Assembly (NCBI RefSeq): GCF_910587525.1
Contig: NZ_CAJULS010000048.1
Span: forward strand, 1 to 15,706
Length of the DNA stretch: 15,706 bases
Reading direction: 5' to 3'
From: an uncultured Oscillibacter sp.
GTDB taxonomy: Bacteria; Bacillota; Clostridia; Oscillospirales; Oscillospiraceae
The translations under genes were made by a program, and so were the position numbers. Position 1 is the stretch's first letter, and each line of letters begins with the position of its first letter. Below the pieces are notes generated by a model. It did not search any database. It was given only the letters and a program-made list of their open reading frames with translations, and had not been told where the DNA came from. Positions 7,183-14,049 of this stretch are shown here, piece after piece.

Positions 7183-7938
7183 TCAGCTCTCTCCCCGCCA
7201 TTTTACAGCCCGTTTTTCCACCAGGCCCACCAGGCCGGTCAGCACCATGGCCGCGGCGCTGAGCAGCACGATGGGGGCAAACACCCCCGCCCCGTCCAGC
7301 TGAGTCATCATCCGGCGGGAGAAGTACCCAAGGCCCTTCTGAGCCCCCAGCCACTCCCCGATGGCCGCGCCGATGATGCTGATGGGCACCGCCATCTTGA
7401 CGGCGGAGAAGAAATAAGGCAGGGCGCAGGGGACCTTGATCTTGCGGAAAATATCCCATTGAGAGGCGCCGTAAGTCTCCAGCAGCTCCGCCATCTCCGC
7501 TCTGGCGGAGCGGAGGCCGTCGTACACCGTGATGGTGATGGGGAAAAAGGTCATCAGCACCGATACCAGCACCTTGCTCCACACGCCGTATCCGAACCAC
7601 AGCACGAACAGCGGCGCGATGGCGGTGGTGGGGATGGTCTGGGAGGCCACCACCACCGGGTAGAGGCACCTTTGCAGCAGGGGGCTCCAGTCCATGGCCG
7701 CCGCCAGCCCCAGGCCCAGGACCAGAGAGATGGCGAGGCCCAGCCCTGTCACCGCCATGGTGGCGGGCAGGTGGACCGTAAAGAGGGGGCCCCGCAGTTC
7801 CCACAGCCGCCGGAGGATCTGGACGGGCGTGGGCAGGATATAGGCGGCGTTCACCTGCATGGCCCCCAGCTGCCAGAGCGCCAGCAGGACAAAGAGGAAG
7901 ACCAGCGCAGGCAGACTGCCGCGGCCAGTTCTGTTCAT
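7183..7938 (-). CDS. thiX: ABC transporter permease, thiamin-pyrimidine uptake (ThiX-like)
   Basis: Inner-membrane permease of the BPD_transp_1 family, 251 residues with about six hydrophobic segments. An N-terminal helix at about 10-28 (LPALVFLFVLLALWQLGA) is followed by the conserved core. The cytoplasmic EAA-type loop is AEMAELLETYGASQWDIFRKIKVP, which contacts the ATPase. It ends with a hydrophobic helix and a basic tail. The ATG at 7938 overlaps the thiZ stop by 4 nt (ATGA) and has AGGTGG upstream; a longer in-frame extension reaching back to 8175 only reads thiZ out of frame. Permeases of this family also serve nitrate, sulfonate and taurine systems; the TPP riboswitch and tenA favour the thiamin role. 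Confidence 0.88.
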   Translation of the reverse strand: MNRTGRGSLPALVFLFVLLALWQLGAMQVNAAYILPTPVQILRRLWELRGPLFTVHLPATMAVTGLGLAISLVLGLGLAAAMDWSPLLQRCLYPVVVASQTIPTTAIAPLFVLWFGYGVWSKVLVSVLMTFFPITITVYDGLRSARAEMAELLETYGASQWDIFRKIKVPCALPYFFSAVKMAVPISIIGAAIGEWLGAQKGLGYFSRRMMTQLDGAGVFAPIVLLSAAAMVLTGLVGLVEKRAVKWRGES

Positions 7939-8696
7939 ACATCCACCTGCCTTCTCAGCATCCCGATCAGGTCCTCCCGCAGCTCCGCCATCTCGGGGCG
8001 GGCGAGACAGGCCCGGCATCGGGGATAGTCCGCCGGGACGGGGATCTTCGCAAGCGTGCGGACCGGCGTCCTGTCCACCGCCAGTACGCTGCCGGAGAGA
8101 AAGACCGCCTCCTCTACATCGTGGGTGATGAAGAGGATAGTTTTTTTGTGCTTCTCCCATTGCTCCAGCAGCCACTCCTGCATGGAGACCCGGGTGAGGA
8201 AGTCCAAGGCGGAGAAGGGCTCGTCCAGCAGCAGCAGATCGCTGCCCGCCAGCATGGTGCGGGCAAAGGCCGCCCGCTGGCGCATTCCGCCGGAGAGCTC
8301 CTTTGGCAGCTTATCCTGACAGCCCGCAAGACCCACGTCCGCCAGGGCCTCCTCCGCCAGCTCCCGCCGCTCCGCCCTGGTGTACCCGCCCCGGATCTCC
8401 AGGGGCAGGGCCAGGTTCTCCCCCACGGTGCGCCAGGGAAAGAGCAGGTCCCGCTGGGGCATATAGCCGCAGTAGTGAGACTGTTCCGCAATGGGCGCGC
8501 CGTCCACCCGGATGGTCCCGGCCCTGGGCCGCAGCAGTCCGCAGACCAGGCGGAGAATGGTGCTCTTGCCGCACCCGCTGGCGCCCACGATGCAGTGGAA
8601 GGATCCGGGGTCCACGGAGAAGCTCAGGCCGTCAATAATGTCGAAATCCCCGCCGGGATACTGGTAGGAGACGTTCTCAAACGCCAGGGCCTTCAT
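7935..8696 (-). CDS. thiZ: ABC transporter ATP-binding protein, thiamin-pyrimidine uptake (ThiZ-like)
   Basis: Cytoplasmic ATPase that powers the ThiXY importer, 253 residues. Walker A is GASGCGKST, the Q-loop lies in YMPQRDLLFPW, the ABC signature is LSGGMRQRAAFART, Walker B is LLLLDEPFSALD and the switch histidine is in FITHDVEEA. It belongs to the nitrate/sulfonate/taurine (SsuB/TauB-like) subgroup by eye. Its ATG at 8696 forms a 4-nt ATGA overlap with the tenA stop, and its own stop overlaps the thiX start in the same way, so the three genes are translationally coupled. Confidence 0.93.
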   Translation of the reverse strand: MKALAFENVSYQYPGGDFDIIDGLSFSVDPGSFHCIVGASGCGKSTILRLVCGLLRPRAGTIRVDGAPIAEQSHYCGYMPQRDLLFPWRTVGENLALPLEIRGGYTRAERRELAEEALADVGLAGCQDKLPKELSGGMRQRAAFARTMLAGSDLLLLDEPFSALDFLTRVSMQEWLLEQWEKHKKTILFITHDVEEAVFLSGSVLAVDRTPVRTLAKIPVPADYPRCRACLARPEMAELREDLIGMLRRQVDV

Positions 8697-9352
8697 GGGC
8701 GCGTCTCCCAGGCCATGTCCCAGAAGCCCAGTTCATAGCGGCTGCAGTTGACGAAGATCCCCGTAAGGTACGCCAGCTCCGCCTCTGCCGCCCCCGCCGT
8801 CAGACGGTCCGTCAGCTCAATGAGGGCCTGATTAGCGGCGGTGTAGTCCTCCGAGGCATAGCCCCGGATCCACTCGCCGTAAAAGGGGTGCTCCGCCGCC
8901 CCGGGAATCCCGGCCAGGGCCTGCCCGATCTCGGCGTAGCTCCAGGAGCAGGCCAGAATGGCGGCCACGATCTCCATGGGGCCGCCCCGCTCGGCAACTG
9001 AGAGCATATAGTGGGTGTAGGAGAGGTTATCCAGGGCGGGCTGTACCGCCAGCACCTGTTCCTCCGAAATCCCCAGCCGGGCCATATAGGCCCGGTGAAT
9101 CTTCATCTCCCCACCCAGGATGGCGTCCACATTTTGGGCAAAAGTGCGCATCAGTGCCGCATCCCGGGCCTTCACCACCCCCAGGGCGAATACCCGGGCG
9201 TAGTCAAAGAGATACAGGTAATCCTGAAGCATAAAATATTGAAATTTCTCCACCGGCAGCGTGCCGTCTCCGATCCCTGTGACAAAGGGATGGGTCAGGC
9301 ACCGGTCCCAAATGGGACGGGCCGCCTCCCGCAGGCGCTGGGAAACCGTCAT
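8693..9352 (-). CDS. tenA: Aminopyrimidine aminohydrolase / thiaminase II
   Basis: Hydrolyses aminopyrimidine breakdown products of thiamin (and thiamin itself) to HMP for reuse. The 219 residues match TenA. By sequence position the active-site residues agree with the Bacillus subtilis enzyme: D44 in MLQDY, Y112 in SYTHY and the nucleophile C135 in CSWSYAEIG; the acidic residue near the C-terminus is E207 in YELGFWDMAW. The ATG at 9352 has a near-perfect AAGGAGG 7 nt upstream; an upstream in-frame start at 9397 would begin inside the riboswitch terminator and is rejected. First gene after the TPP riboswitch. No thiamin synthesis enzymes are present in the window, so the locus looks dedicated to salvage. 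Confidence 0.95.
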   Translation of the reverse strand: MTVSQRLREAARPIWDRCLTHPFVTGIGDGTLPVEKFQYFMLQDYLYLFDYARVFALGVVKARDAALMRTFAQNVDAILGGEMKIHRAYMARLGISEEQVLAVQPALDNLSYTHYMLSVAERGGPMEIVAAILACSWSYAEIGQALAGIPGAAEHPFYGEWIRGYASEDYTAANQALIELTDRLTAGAAEAELAYLTGIFVNCSRYELGFWDMAWETRP

Positions 9353-9383
9353 AGTCAGACCTCCTTGGAAGTTTTGAAGATAC

Positions 9384-9415
9384 AAAAAGCGGGACATCCC
9401 ACAGGGATGTCCCGC
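9384..9415 (-). terminator. Riboswitch-controlled intrinsic terminator of the thi operon
   Basis: On the - strand GCGGGACATCCC pairs perfectly with GGGATGTCCCGC around TGT (9389-9415), followed by TTTTTGT. It lies between the TPP aptamer and the tenA ribosome site. The 5' arm carries CATCCCTG (9409-9402), which can instead pair with UAGGGAUG (9463-9456) at the 3' end of the aptamer; this is the expected switch. Confidence 0.9.
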
Positions 9416-9452
9416 GTGTTTACACGAAACCGCCGCCCGCCGCGGCGAAAAG

Positions 9453-9541
9453 CTGCATCCCTACGTTGGCATGATCCAAATCAGGTAAGGTCGAGGGGTA
9501 ACACCCTCCTCTCAGCCCCCTTCCGGGAACTCCCTTGCAAG
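9453..9541 (-). ncRNA. TPP (THI-box) riboswitch
   Basis: The - strand contains the hallmark segments of the thiamin pyrophosphate aptamer in order: GGGGGCTGAGAGG, ACCCCTCGACC, TTACCTGATTTGGATCATGC and CAACGTAGGGATGCAG. A closing stem can be formed by UUGCA (9540-9536) with UGCAG (9457-9453). A GC-rich hairpin (9431-9447) lies between the aptamer and the terminator. TPP binding would stabilise the closing stem, free the terminator and switch off tenA-thiZXY. Confidence 0.95.
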
Positions 9542-9545
9542 CCGT

Positions 9546-9574
9546 AGTATATGCCGCTTTGAGGGAAATGTCAA
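9546..9574 (-). promoter_or_regulatory. Sigma-A type promoter of the thi operon
   Basis: TTGACA (9574-9569) and TATACT (9551-9546) are separated by 17 nt on the - strand. Transcription would begin near 9540, at the 5' edge of the riboswitch. The -35 box starts only 8 nt after the stop codon of the acetyltransferase gene. Confidence 0.88.
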
Positions 9575-9581
9575 TCTTTTT

Positions 9582-10166
9582 TCACCGGAGGAGCTCCGGG
9601 CGGAAGACCGCCGGGAAGGATTTCACCGGCGGGGGGTCCGCCGGGTGGGGCCCGATGTGCTTCTCCATCCAGACCATGCCGTACCACCGGCCAAACTTGC
9701 AGCCGCATTGGCGGAACTCCCCCGCCGTCCGGTAGCCCAGCCGCCGGTGAAATTCCGCGCTGTCCCGCGTCAGGTATTCGTCCTCCCGCTCCGGGCAGGC
9801 GATACAGGCGTTGAGGTTCAGGATGCCCTGGGCCGCAAGGCACCGCTCCAGTGCGCCGTACAGCTCCCGGCCCACGCCCTGCCGCTTCACGTCCTCCCGG
9901 ACGTAAACCGTGGTCTCCACGGCCCAGTCATAGGCGGCCCGCTCCTTGAAGGGAGCGGCATAAGCGTAGCCCAGAATCTCACCTTCGCTCTCCGCGGCGA
10001 GATAGGGATACCGCTCCAGCGTTCGGGCGATCCGGCCGGCAAATTCCCCCGGGGAGGGGACGGCGTACTCAAAGGTAATGGCGGTCTTTTCCACATAGGG
10101 GGCATAGATTGCCAGCAGGGCGGCGGCGTCCTCCAGAGCGGCGGCGCGGATGGTCAGAGTATTCAT
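9582..10166 (-). CDS. GNAT acetyltransferase, phosphinothricin N-acetyltransferase-like
   Basis: Acetyl-CoA-dependent N-acetyltransferase of the Pat/Bar-like branch, which acetylates small amino-acid-like amines such as phosphinothricin or methionine sulfoximine; the true substrate here is unknown. The 194 residues show IYAPYVEKTAITFEYAVPSP, ERYPYLAA, GYAYAAPFKERAAYDWAVE, then the acetyl-CoA motif VYVREDVKRQGVGRELYGAL (RQGVGR at 95-100) and the FHRRLGYRTAGE and CGCKFGRWYGMVWMEK ending. The tail after about 170 (HPADPPPVKSF) is extra. Two adjacent ATGs exist (10169 and 10166); the second is better spaced from AGGAGGG. A weak promoter may lie at 10195-10223. No terminator is seen before the thi promoter. 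Confidence 0.88.
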   Translation of the reverse strand: MNTLTIRAAALEDAAALLAIYAPYVEKTAITFEYAVPSPGEFAGRIARTLERYPYLAAESEGEILGYAYAAPFKERAAYDWAVETTVYVREDVKRQGVGRELYGALERCLAAQGILNLNACIACPEREDEYLTRDSAEFHRRLGYRTAGEFRQCGCKFGRWYGMVWMEKHIGPHPADPPPVKSFPAVFRPELLR

Positions 10167-10194
10167 CATTGTCCCTCCTGCCGTTGTTTTCCAT

Positions 10195-10223
10195 ATGGTA
10201 TCATGGCGAAGTGGAAAAAGCAA
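10195..10223 (-). promoter_or_regulatory. Possible promoter of the phosphinothricin-type acetyltransferase gene
   Basis: TTGCTT (10223-10218) and TACCAT (10200-10195) with 17-nt spacing on the - strand. The -10 box is a poor match, so this is tentative. The rest of 10170-10294 shows nothing recognisable. Confidence 0.35.
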
Positions 10224-10294
10224 CTGAGGTAATTACTATGACAATGCCGTGGCCGAAAATTTCTAAAATCCTGGTAAAGCAAACAATTATCCCG

Positions 10295-10783
10295 TTACCC
10301 TTCCCGTATAAAATCCGGCTCTCCATTTAACAATTTGAGAATATCTATTACTTTCAGGAAGTTATGGTGCGGCCTCATCCAATCAGCAAAGTTTATAAAT
10401 TCCACTCGCTTATCATGAAACCAATTCCACTCAAATCTCCTCGAGTATATCACATTTTTTACAGTTGTTACTCCGGAATACATACAGATTTTATGATAAG
10501 GCAATTGGTCGAATGCTGCCAGATACTCGTCTTTTCTCGGCTCCGCTGCACTAAAGCCAAAGTTCACAAAAGTTCTATCTGCATTTATCCGCTTTTTTCT
10601 CTTGTTCCAATTAGCTTCCGCTTTACGGAAGTTTGGTTCATGTATAAAATGTAGCTGAACACTTGTCTTACCCCGTCCCAACTGCCCTATTGGAAACAGA
10701 TTCTCTCGGGGATTTCCCTCTCTCTCCATATATAACGGCTGGTCTAAATAAAAAAGTGGATGCAGGCAAACCGGTTAAAGTTG
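10295..10783 (-). pseudogene. 5'-truncated DUF1919-like (exopolysaccharide-associated) gene
   Basis: An open frame of about 160 codons ends at 10295. From ATG 10729 it reads MEREGNPRENLFPIGQLG, then VQLHFIHEPNFRKAEANW, NKRKKRIN, EYLAAFDQLPYHKICMYSG and a C-terminal DILKLLNGEPDF. By eye this matches the C-terminal part of DUF1919 proteins, which occur in polysaccharide loci. The N-terminal part of that family is absent: the frame meets a stop at 10784-10786 upstream, next to the transposase remnant. Base composition is much more AT-rich than in the flanking genes, consistent with acquired DNA. No ribosome site precedes the ATG. Probably not functional. The family call rests on recalled motifs. 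Confidence 0.55.
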
Positions 10784-10825
10784 AGTTGCCACACACCAAC
10801 CAGACCGAAAGGAGCCATATCCTTC

Positions 10826-10975
10826 ATGAGCAAGAGTATAACACAGGACATGACCTACAGGCAATGGCCGACTTCAAGAAACAGCTTTCTGTCCATAACC
10901 GCCGCACCAACAACTTGCCGGTGAGACCGCTTGACTGGCGCTCCCCCTGCCGGGTTCCTTGTCCAATTTGTTTGA
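10826..10975 (+). pseudogene. Transposase remnant (DDE/rve type) with internal deletion
   Basis: The segment keeps the two ends of a transposase I recognise from Clostridia. The ATG at 10826, preceded by AAAGGAG, reads MSKSITQDMTYRQ, then jumps to the C-terminal motif ADFKKQLSVHNRRTNNLPVR in another frame (from about 10865), then back to GFLVQFV followed by TGA at 10973-10975 in the first frame. The helix-turn-helix and DDE core, roughly 300 codons, are missing. Two frame changes and the deletion make it inactive. I could not define terminal inverted repeats. It lies directly upstream of the truncated DUF1919 gene. Confidence 0.65.
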
Positions 10976-11060
10976 CAATCCTACAGAAATTGACGGCTTT
11001 TCCATTTTGCTCCGCAAAAGTGCCGTTGTCTTCCAAAATGAAACCATCATCCCGGCGGAT

Positions 11061-11102
11061 AAAAAAATTTCCCCTGCCATACTGACATATGGCAGGGGAA
11101 AT
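11061..11102 (-). terminator. Intrinsic terminator of the hydrogenase gene
   Basis: A perfect 15-bp stem, ATTTCCCCTGCCATA (11067-11081) with TATGGCAGGGGAAAT (11088-11102) and a six-base loop, is followed on the - strand by a run of seven T (11067-11061). A second small stem (TGGCGG/CCGCCA, 11112-11130) lies between it and the gene. The stretch 10976-11060 next to it contains no recognisable gene. Confidence 0.92.
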
Positions 11103-11162
11103 CGCGCAGTATGGCGGGAAAAGTCCGCCAAGACAGCGTTCAGCGGTTGTGAATACAGCTCT

Positions 11163-12680
11163 CTACTCCTCGACTTCTTTCAGCCGGTCCAGATAGGGGC
11201 TTGCGGTACAGCTCTGCTCCGGCGCGGCCCCCTTGAACTGGGCTACGTTCACCGTGCTCTCTTTGACAGGGCGAATCGTGCCCGCGCCGGCCACGCAGCC
11301 GCCGGGACAGCCCATGCCCTCCAGCAGATAGCCGTCCCGCTTGCCGGCCTTGGCCATAGCCAGCATCTTGCGGCAGTTTTTCAGACCGTCGCCGTACTCG
11401 ATCTTGATCTCCCGGTCCGGGTCGATGTGCTTGATGGCCTCCACCACCGCGGCGGCCACGCCGCCGCCTACAGCAAAGCCGCGGCCCATGCCGCTGCCCT
11501 CGTCCATATCGTCCTCCGGGTTGGCCTTGAGGGCGGCGAAGTCGATGCTCGCCGCATCAAAGATGCCCAGGAGCTCTTCGAAGGTCAGCACATAGTCCAC
11601 ATCGGAGCGGACTGTGCGCCGGTTGGCCTCCAGCTTTTTGGCTGAGCACGGCCCGATAAAGGCGATCTTGGCGTCGGGATGATCCTTTTTCACCATGCGG
11701 GCAGTAATGACCATGGGTGTCAGGGCCATGGAGATATAGTCCGCAAACTCCGGATACAGCTTCTTGGCCATGACGCTCCAGGCAGGGCAGCAGCTGGTGC
11801 CCATCCAGGGCTGCTTCGCCGGCACCTCCTCCAGGAAGTCCTCGGCCTCCTGCACGGTGCACAGGTCCGCGCCGATGGCCACCTCCACAACATCGTAGAA
11901 TCCCAGAACCTTCATGGCGGCGTTGAGCTTGGCGGGGGTGGCGTCCTTGCCGAACTGGCCAACAAAGGCTGGGGCCACGCAGGCGATGACCTTCTCGCCC
12001 CGGCGCAGGGCCTGGCCCAGCTGGTAGATTTGGCTCTTGTCGGCGATGGCGCCGAAGGGGCAGTTCACCAGGCACATGCCGCAGGAGACGCATTTGTCAT
12101 AGTTGATTTTTGCCCGGCCCAACTCATCGGACTCGATGGCGTCCATGCCGCAGGCGGCGGCACAGGGGCGGTCAATCCGGCTGATGGCCCGGTAGGGGCA
12201 CTGGTTATAGCACTTGCCGCACTTGACGCACTTGTCCTGGTCAATGTGGCAGTGCTTGTCCTTGTCCAGATAGATGGCGTCCTTGGGGCAGACGTTCATA
12301 CAGGGGTGGGAGATGCAGCCCTGGCAGCTGTCCGTGATGCGGATCTGCTTGGGCGGGCAGGCGTTGCAGGCGTAAGGGATGATGTTGACCAGGGGGTTCT
12401 GGTAGTGCTCCTGGAACTTCTCGGCCCACTGGATGTCCTCGCTGATGGGCGTGGCGTCTCCGGCGTAGCGCATGTTCAGTCCCATGGCCAGACGCACCCG
12501 CTCCTCTACGATGGCCCGCTCCAGGAACACATCGTGGCGGTGATGGGCCACGTCGCCCTGGATCATTTTATAGGGGATCTGGTCAGCCTGGCGGGGATCG
12601 CTGCCCTCAAAGGCCAGACGGGCGACCTCCTTAAATACGGTGCGGCGAATATCGTCTACCGCGCTGTGAACTCCTCGCAT
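11163..12680 (-). CDS. Monomeric [FeFe]-hydrogenase, group B-like
   Basis: Cytoplasmic hydrogenase expected to exchange electrons between H2/protons and ferredoxin. The 505 residues have an N-terminal domain, then ferredoxin-type iron-sulfur motifs: C119-x2-C-x4-C-x3-C131, C151-x2-C-x2-C-x3-C161, an extra C173/C177 pair, and C197-x2-C-x2-C-x3-C207. The H-cluster domain has L1 TSCCPAW (295-301), L2 FIGPCSAKK (341-349) and L3 EGMGCPGGC (454-462), giving likely ligands C298, C345, C458 and C462, with C297 as the proton-relay cysteine. L2 with GPCxAKK rather than MPCxxKxxE points to group B (B1/B3). The start at 12680 has GGAGG 8 nt upstream. Single-gene unit with its own promoter and terminator; no maturases (hydE/F/G) nearby. 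Confidence 0.92.
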   Translation of the reverse strand: MRGVHSAVDDIRRTVFKEVARLAFEGSDPRQADQIPYKMIQGDVAHHRHDVFLERAIVEERVRLAMGLNMRYAGDATPISEDIQWAEKFQEHYQNPLVNIIPYACNACPPKQIRITDSCQGCISHPCMNVCPKDAIYLDKDKHCHIDQDKCVKCGKCYNQCPYRAISRIDRPCAAACGMDAIESDELGRAKINYDKCVSCGMCLVNCPFGAIADKSQIYQLGQALRRGEKVIACVAPAFVGQFGKDATPAKLNAAMKVLGFYDVVEVAIGADLCTVQEAEDFLEEVPAKQPWMGTSCCPAWSVMAKKLYPEFADYISMALTPMVITARMVKKDHPDAKIAFIGPCSAKKLEANRRTVRSDVDYVLTFEELLGIFDAASIDFAALKANPEDDMDEGSGMGRGFAVGGGVAAAVVEAIKHIDPDREIKIEYGDGLKNCRKMLAMAKAGKRDGYLLEGMGCPGGCVAGAGTIRPVKESTVNVAQFKGAAPEQSCTASPYLDRLKEVEE

Positions 12681-12739
12681 AGTTCATTCCTCCATGTTCC
12701 CCGGGCGGCATCTTCGTCCCGGAACCTGTCTATGGCGCC

Positions 12740-12768
12740 ATTATATATAATTCCCCGGACTTTTGCAA
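12740..12768 (-). promoter_or_regulatory. Promoter of the hydrogenase gene
   Basis: TTGCAA (12768-12763), a 17-nt spacer and a perfect TATAAT (12745-12740) on the - strand, about 60 nt before the start codon. The leader contains a bulged stem formed by GTTCCGGG and CCCGGGGAAC, ending close to the ribosome site. Confidence 0.82.
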
Positions 12769-12844
12769 GGACATCTTCCAGGAAACGCCGGAAAACGCTG
12801 GCGTTCTGCCGCATCAGGCCGCGGAAAAATCCCGCGGGGCAAAC

Positions 12845-12889
12845 AAACACGGCGGTGCGCCCGCTGCCCGGATCCGCACCGCCGTGTTT
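12845..12889. other. 15-bp perfect hairpin in the hydrogenase/membrane-protein intergenic region
   Basis: AAACACGGCGGTGCG (12845-12859) pairs with CGCACCGCCGTGTTT (12875-12889) around a 15-nt loop. It is the dominant feature of the 407-nt gene-free stretch 12681-13088. As a terminator for the membrane-protein gene on the - strand it would be 200 nt downstream and lacks an adjacent T run (GTTTGTTTGCCCC follows). A second stem CCGCGG/CCGCGG lies next to it, around 12820-12837. The remainder of the gap shows a small palindrome (TCCTCC/GGAGGA) and an AT-rich stretch near 12950-13005, but no gene I can support. Confidence 0.5.
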
Positions 12890-13088
12890 GGAGAGAAAAA
12901 AGAAATGAGAGGGAGTTTGTCCTCCTTGGAGGATGGGATCATCATAACCGGAAAATATGAAGAGATTCCTGAATTTTTTTGAACATTCTGTAAATATCGA
13001 TATCTGGGGACCTCTGCCCGCTCCGGTTTTCTCCCACGGCGCTTTGACCTGGCCGGCAGGTTTGCTGTGTCACGCCCCGTCCCTCTCC

Positions 13089-13985
13089 TTAGACAGCGGC
13101 TCCGCCGTCGTCCTCCACGATCTCCGAAACAGACTGCCCCTCCGTCAGCCACAGCAACAAAAAGCCCAGCAGGGTAACCGCGCCGCCGGCGTACAGCAGC
13201 AGGGCGGACAGACTATCGCTGTCCGCCAGGGCCGCCATGCACAGCGCCGCGGCCGCGCCGGCGTAGGGGGCAAACCGGCGGCGCTTGACAGCGTGATAGG
13301 CAAAAGAGGACAGACGGTAAAAGGCCAGCGTCATAAAGGTCAGGGCCAGGATCTCCAAATAATAGGCCTGGAGCGCCGGATTCACAGAGTCCACCCGGTA
13401 GGCCAGCACCAGCCGCGCCACCATGCACACCGGGGGAATGAGCAGCAGGGCGGGGCTGGCAGTCCTGGGCCGGACGCCGGGCCGGCGGCGGCAGCAGGCG
13501 GCGGCGGGGAAGAGGCTCACGGCGGCAGTCAGCACCAGCGCCCCCGCCAGCACCCGGGCCCTGGGGGTGAGGGTGAGTCCGGAGGCCGCGCCCCAGGCGG
13601 ACCAGACCACGGCGGGGCCGTCCGGACCGCCCACGCTCTCCAGCGCGCTCAGCAGGGAGGCGCCGGCCGCGATGTCCAGTGCGCCGGAGAGGGCCATGAG
13701 GAAGATGCCCATGACGGGCAGTGCCACAAGTCCGGCGTTCCCGGTGCGGAAATCCTCAGGAAAGAAGGGGCCGTCCTCATTCTCCGTAGGCAGCAGCCTG
13801 GTCAGAAGGAGCAGCACCGCAGCCAGAACCGCCAGAAGCGCCATCAGCGCCAGCCCCGGGGCATTCCCGGAGACGGGCAGCCCTGTGGCGGCCTCAAAGC
13901 CTGTCTTATTTTGCAGCAGCCGCAGCACCAGGGCGGCGGCGCCCCCCGCCGCGGCGGCCAGGGGAAGCAGGAGTTGCTTTTTCAT
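13089..13985 (-). CDS. Integral membrane protein of unknown function
   Basis: I do not recognise a family. The 298-residue protein is rich in Ala and Leu, with about eight hydrophobic segments, roughly at 4-23, 43-64, 85-112, 144-163, 178-196, 207-226, 240-255 and 258-281. The loop at about 65-84 is acidic (PTENEDGPFFPEDF), the one at about 164-175 is basic and cysteine-bearing (CCRRRPGVRPR), and the C-terminal tail is acidic (SEIVEDDGG). The start at 13985 is preceded by AAAGGA and gives a typical MKK beginning; an upstream in-frame ATG at 14042 would overlap the promoter. It forms a single-gene unit. A long open frame exists on the opposite strand, but the hydrophobic pattern, start signals and promoter favour this strand. 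Confidence 0.75.
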   Translation of the reverse strand: MKKQLLLPLAAAAGGAAALVLRLLQNKTGFEAATGLPVSGNAPGLALMALLAVLAAVLLLLTRLLPTENEDGPFFPEDFRTGNAGLVALPVMGIFLMALSGALDIAAGASLLSALESVGGPDGPAVVWSAWGAASGLTLTPRARVLAGALVLTAAVSLFPAAACCRRRPGVRPRTASPALLLIPPVCMVARLVLAYRVDSVNPALQAYYLEILALTFMTLAFYRLSSFAYHAVKRRRFAPYAGAAAALCMAALADSDSLSALLLYAGGAVTLLGFLLLWLTEGQSVSEIVEDDGGAAV

Positions 13986-14020
13986 ACACAAAATCCTTTC
14001 GGATAAAAAAGTCATCTGGA

Positions 14021-14049
14021 AGTATATCACGGATTCAAACATTTAGCAA
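14021..14049 (-). promoter_or_regulatory. Promoter of the membrane-protein gene
   Basis: TTGCTA (14049-14044), 17 nt, TATACT (14026-14021) on the - strand, about 36 nt before the start codon at 13985. The region 14050-14211 between this promoter and the divergent one shows nothing recognisable. Confidence 0.75.

Noticed and set aside
10663..11131. Several short overlapping frames on both strands
   Set aside because: They run through the transposase scar and its flanks; only the transposase end fragments are recognisable.
11679..12908. 409-codon open frame opposite the hydrogenase gene
   Set aside because: It mirrors a clearly conserved hydrogenase frame; the translation is low-complexity and has no ribosome site or family.
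12957..14006. 349-codon open frame opposite the membrane-protein gene
   Set aside because: The translation is rich in Gln, Gly and His, typical of antisense to GC-rich code, and lacks start signals; the opposite strand has a promoter, ribosome site and membrane pattern.
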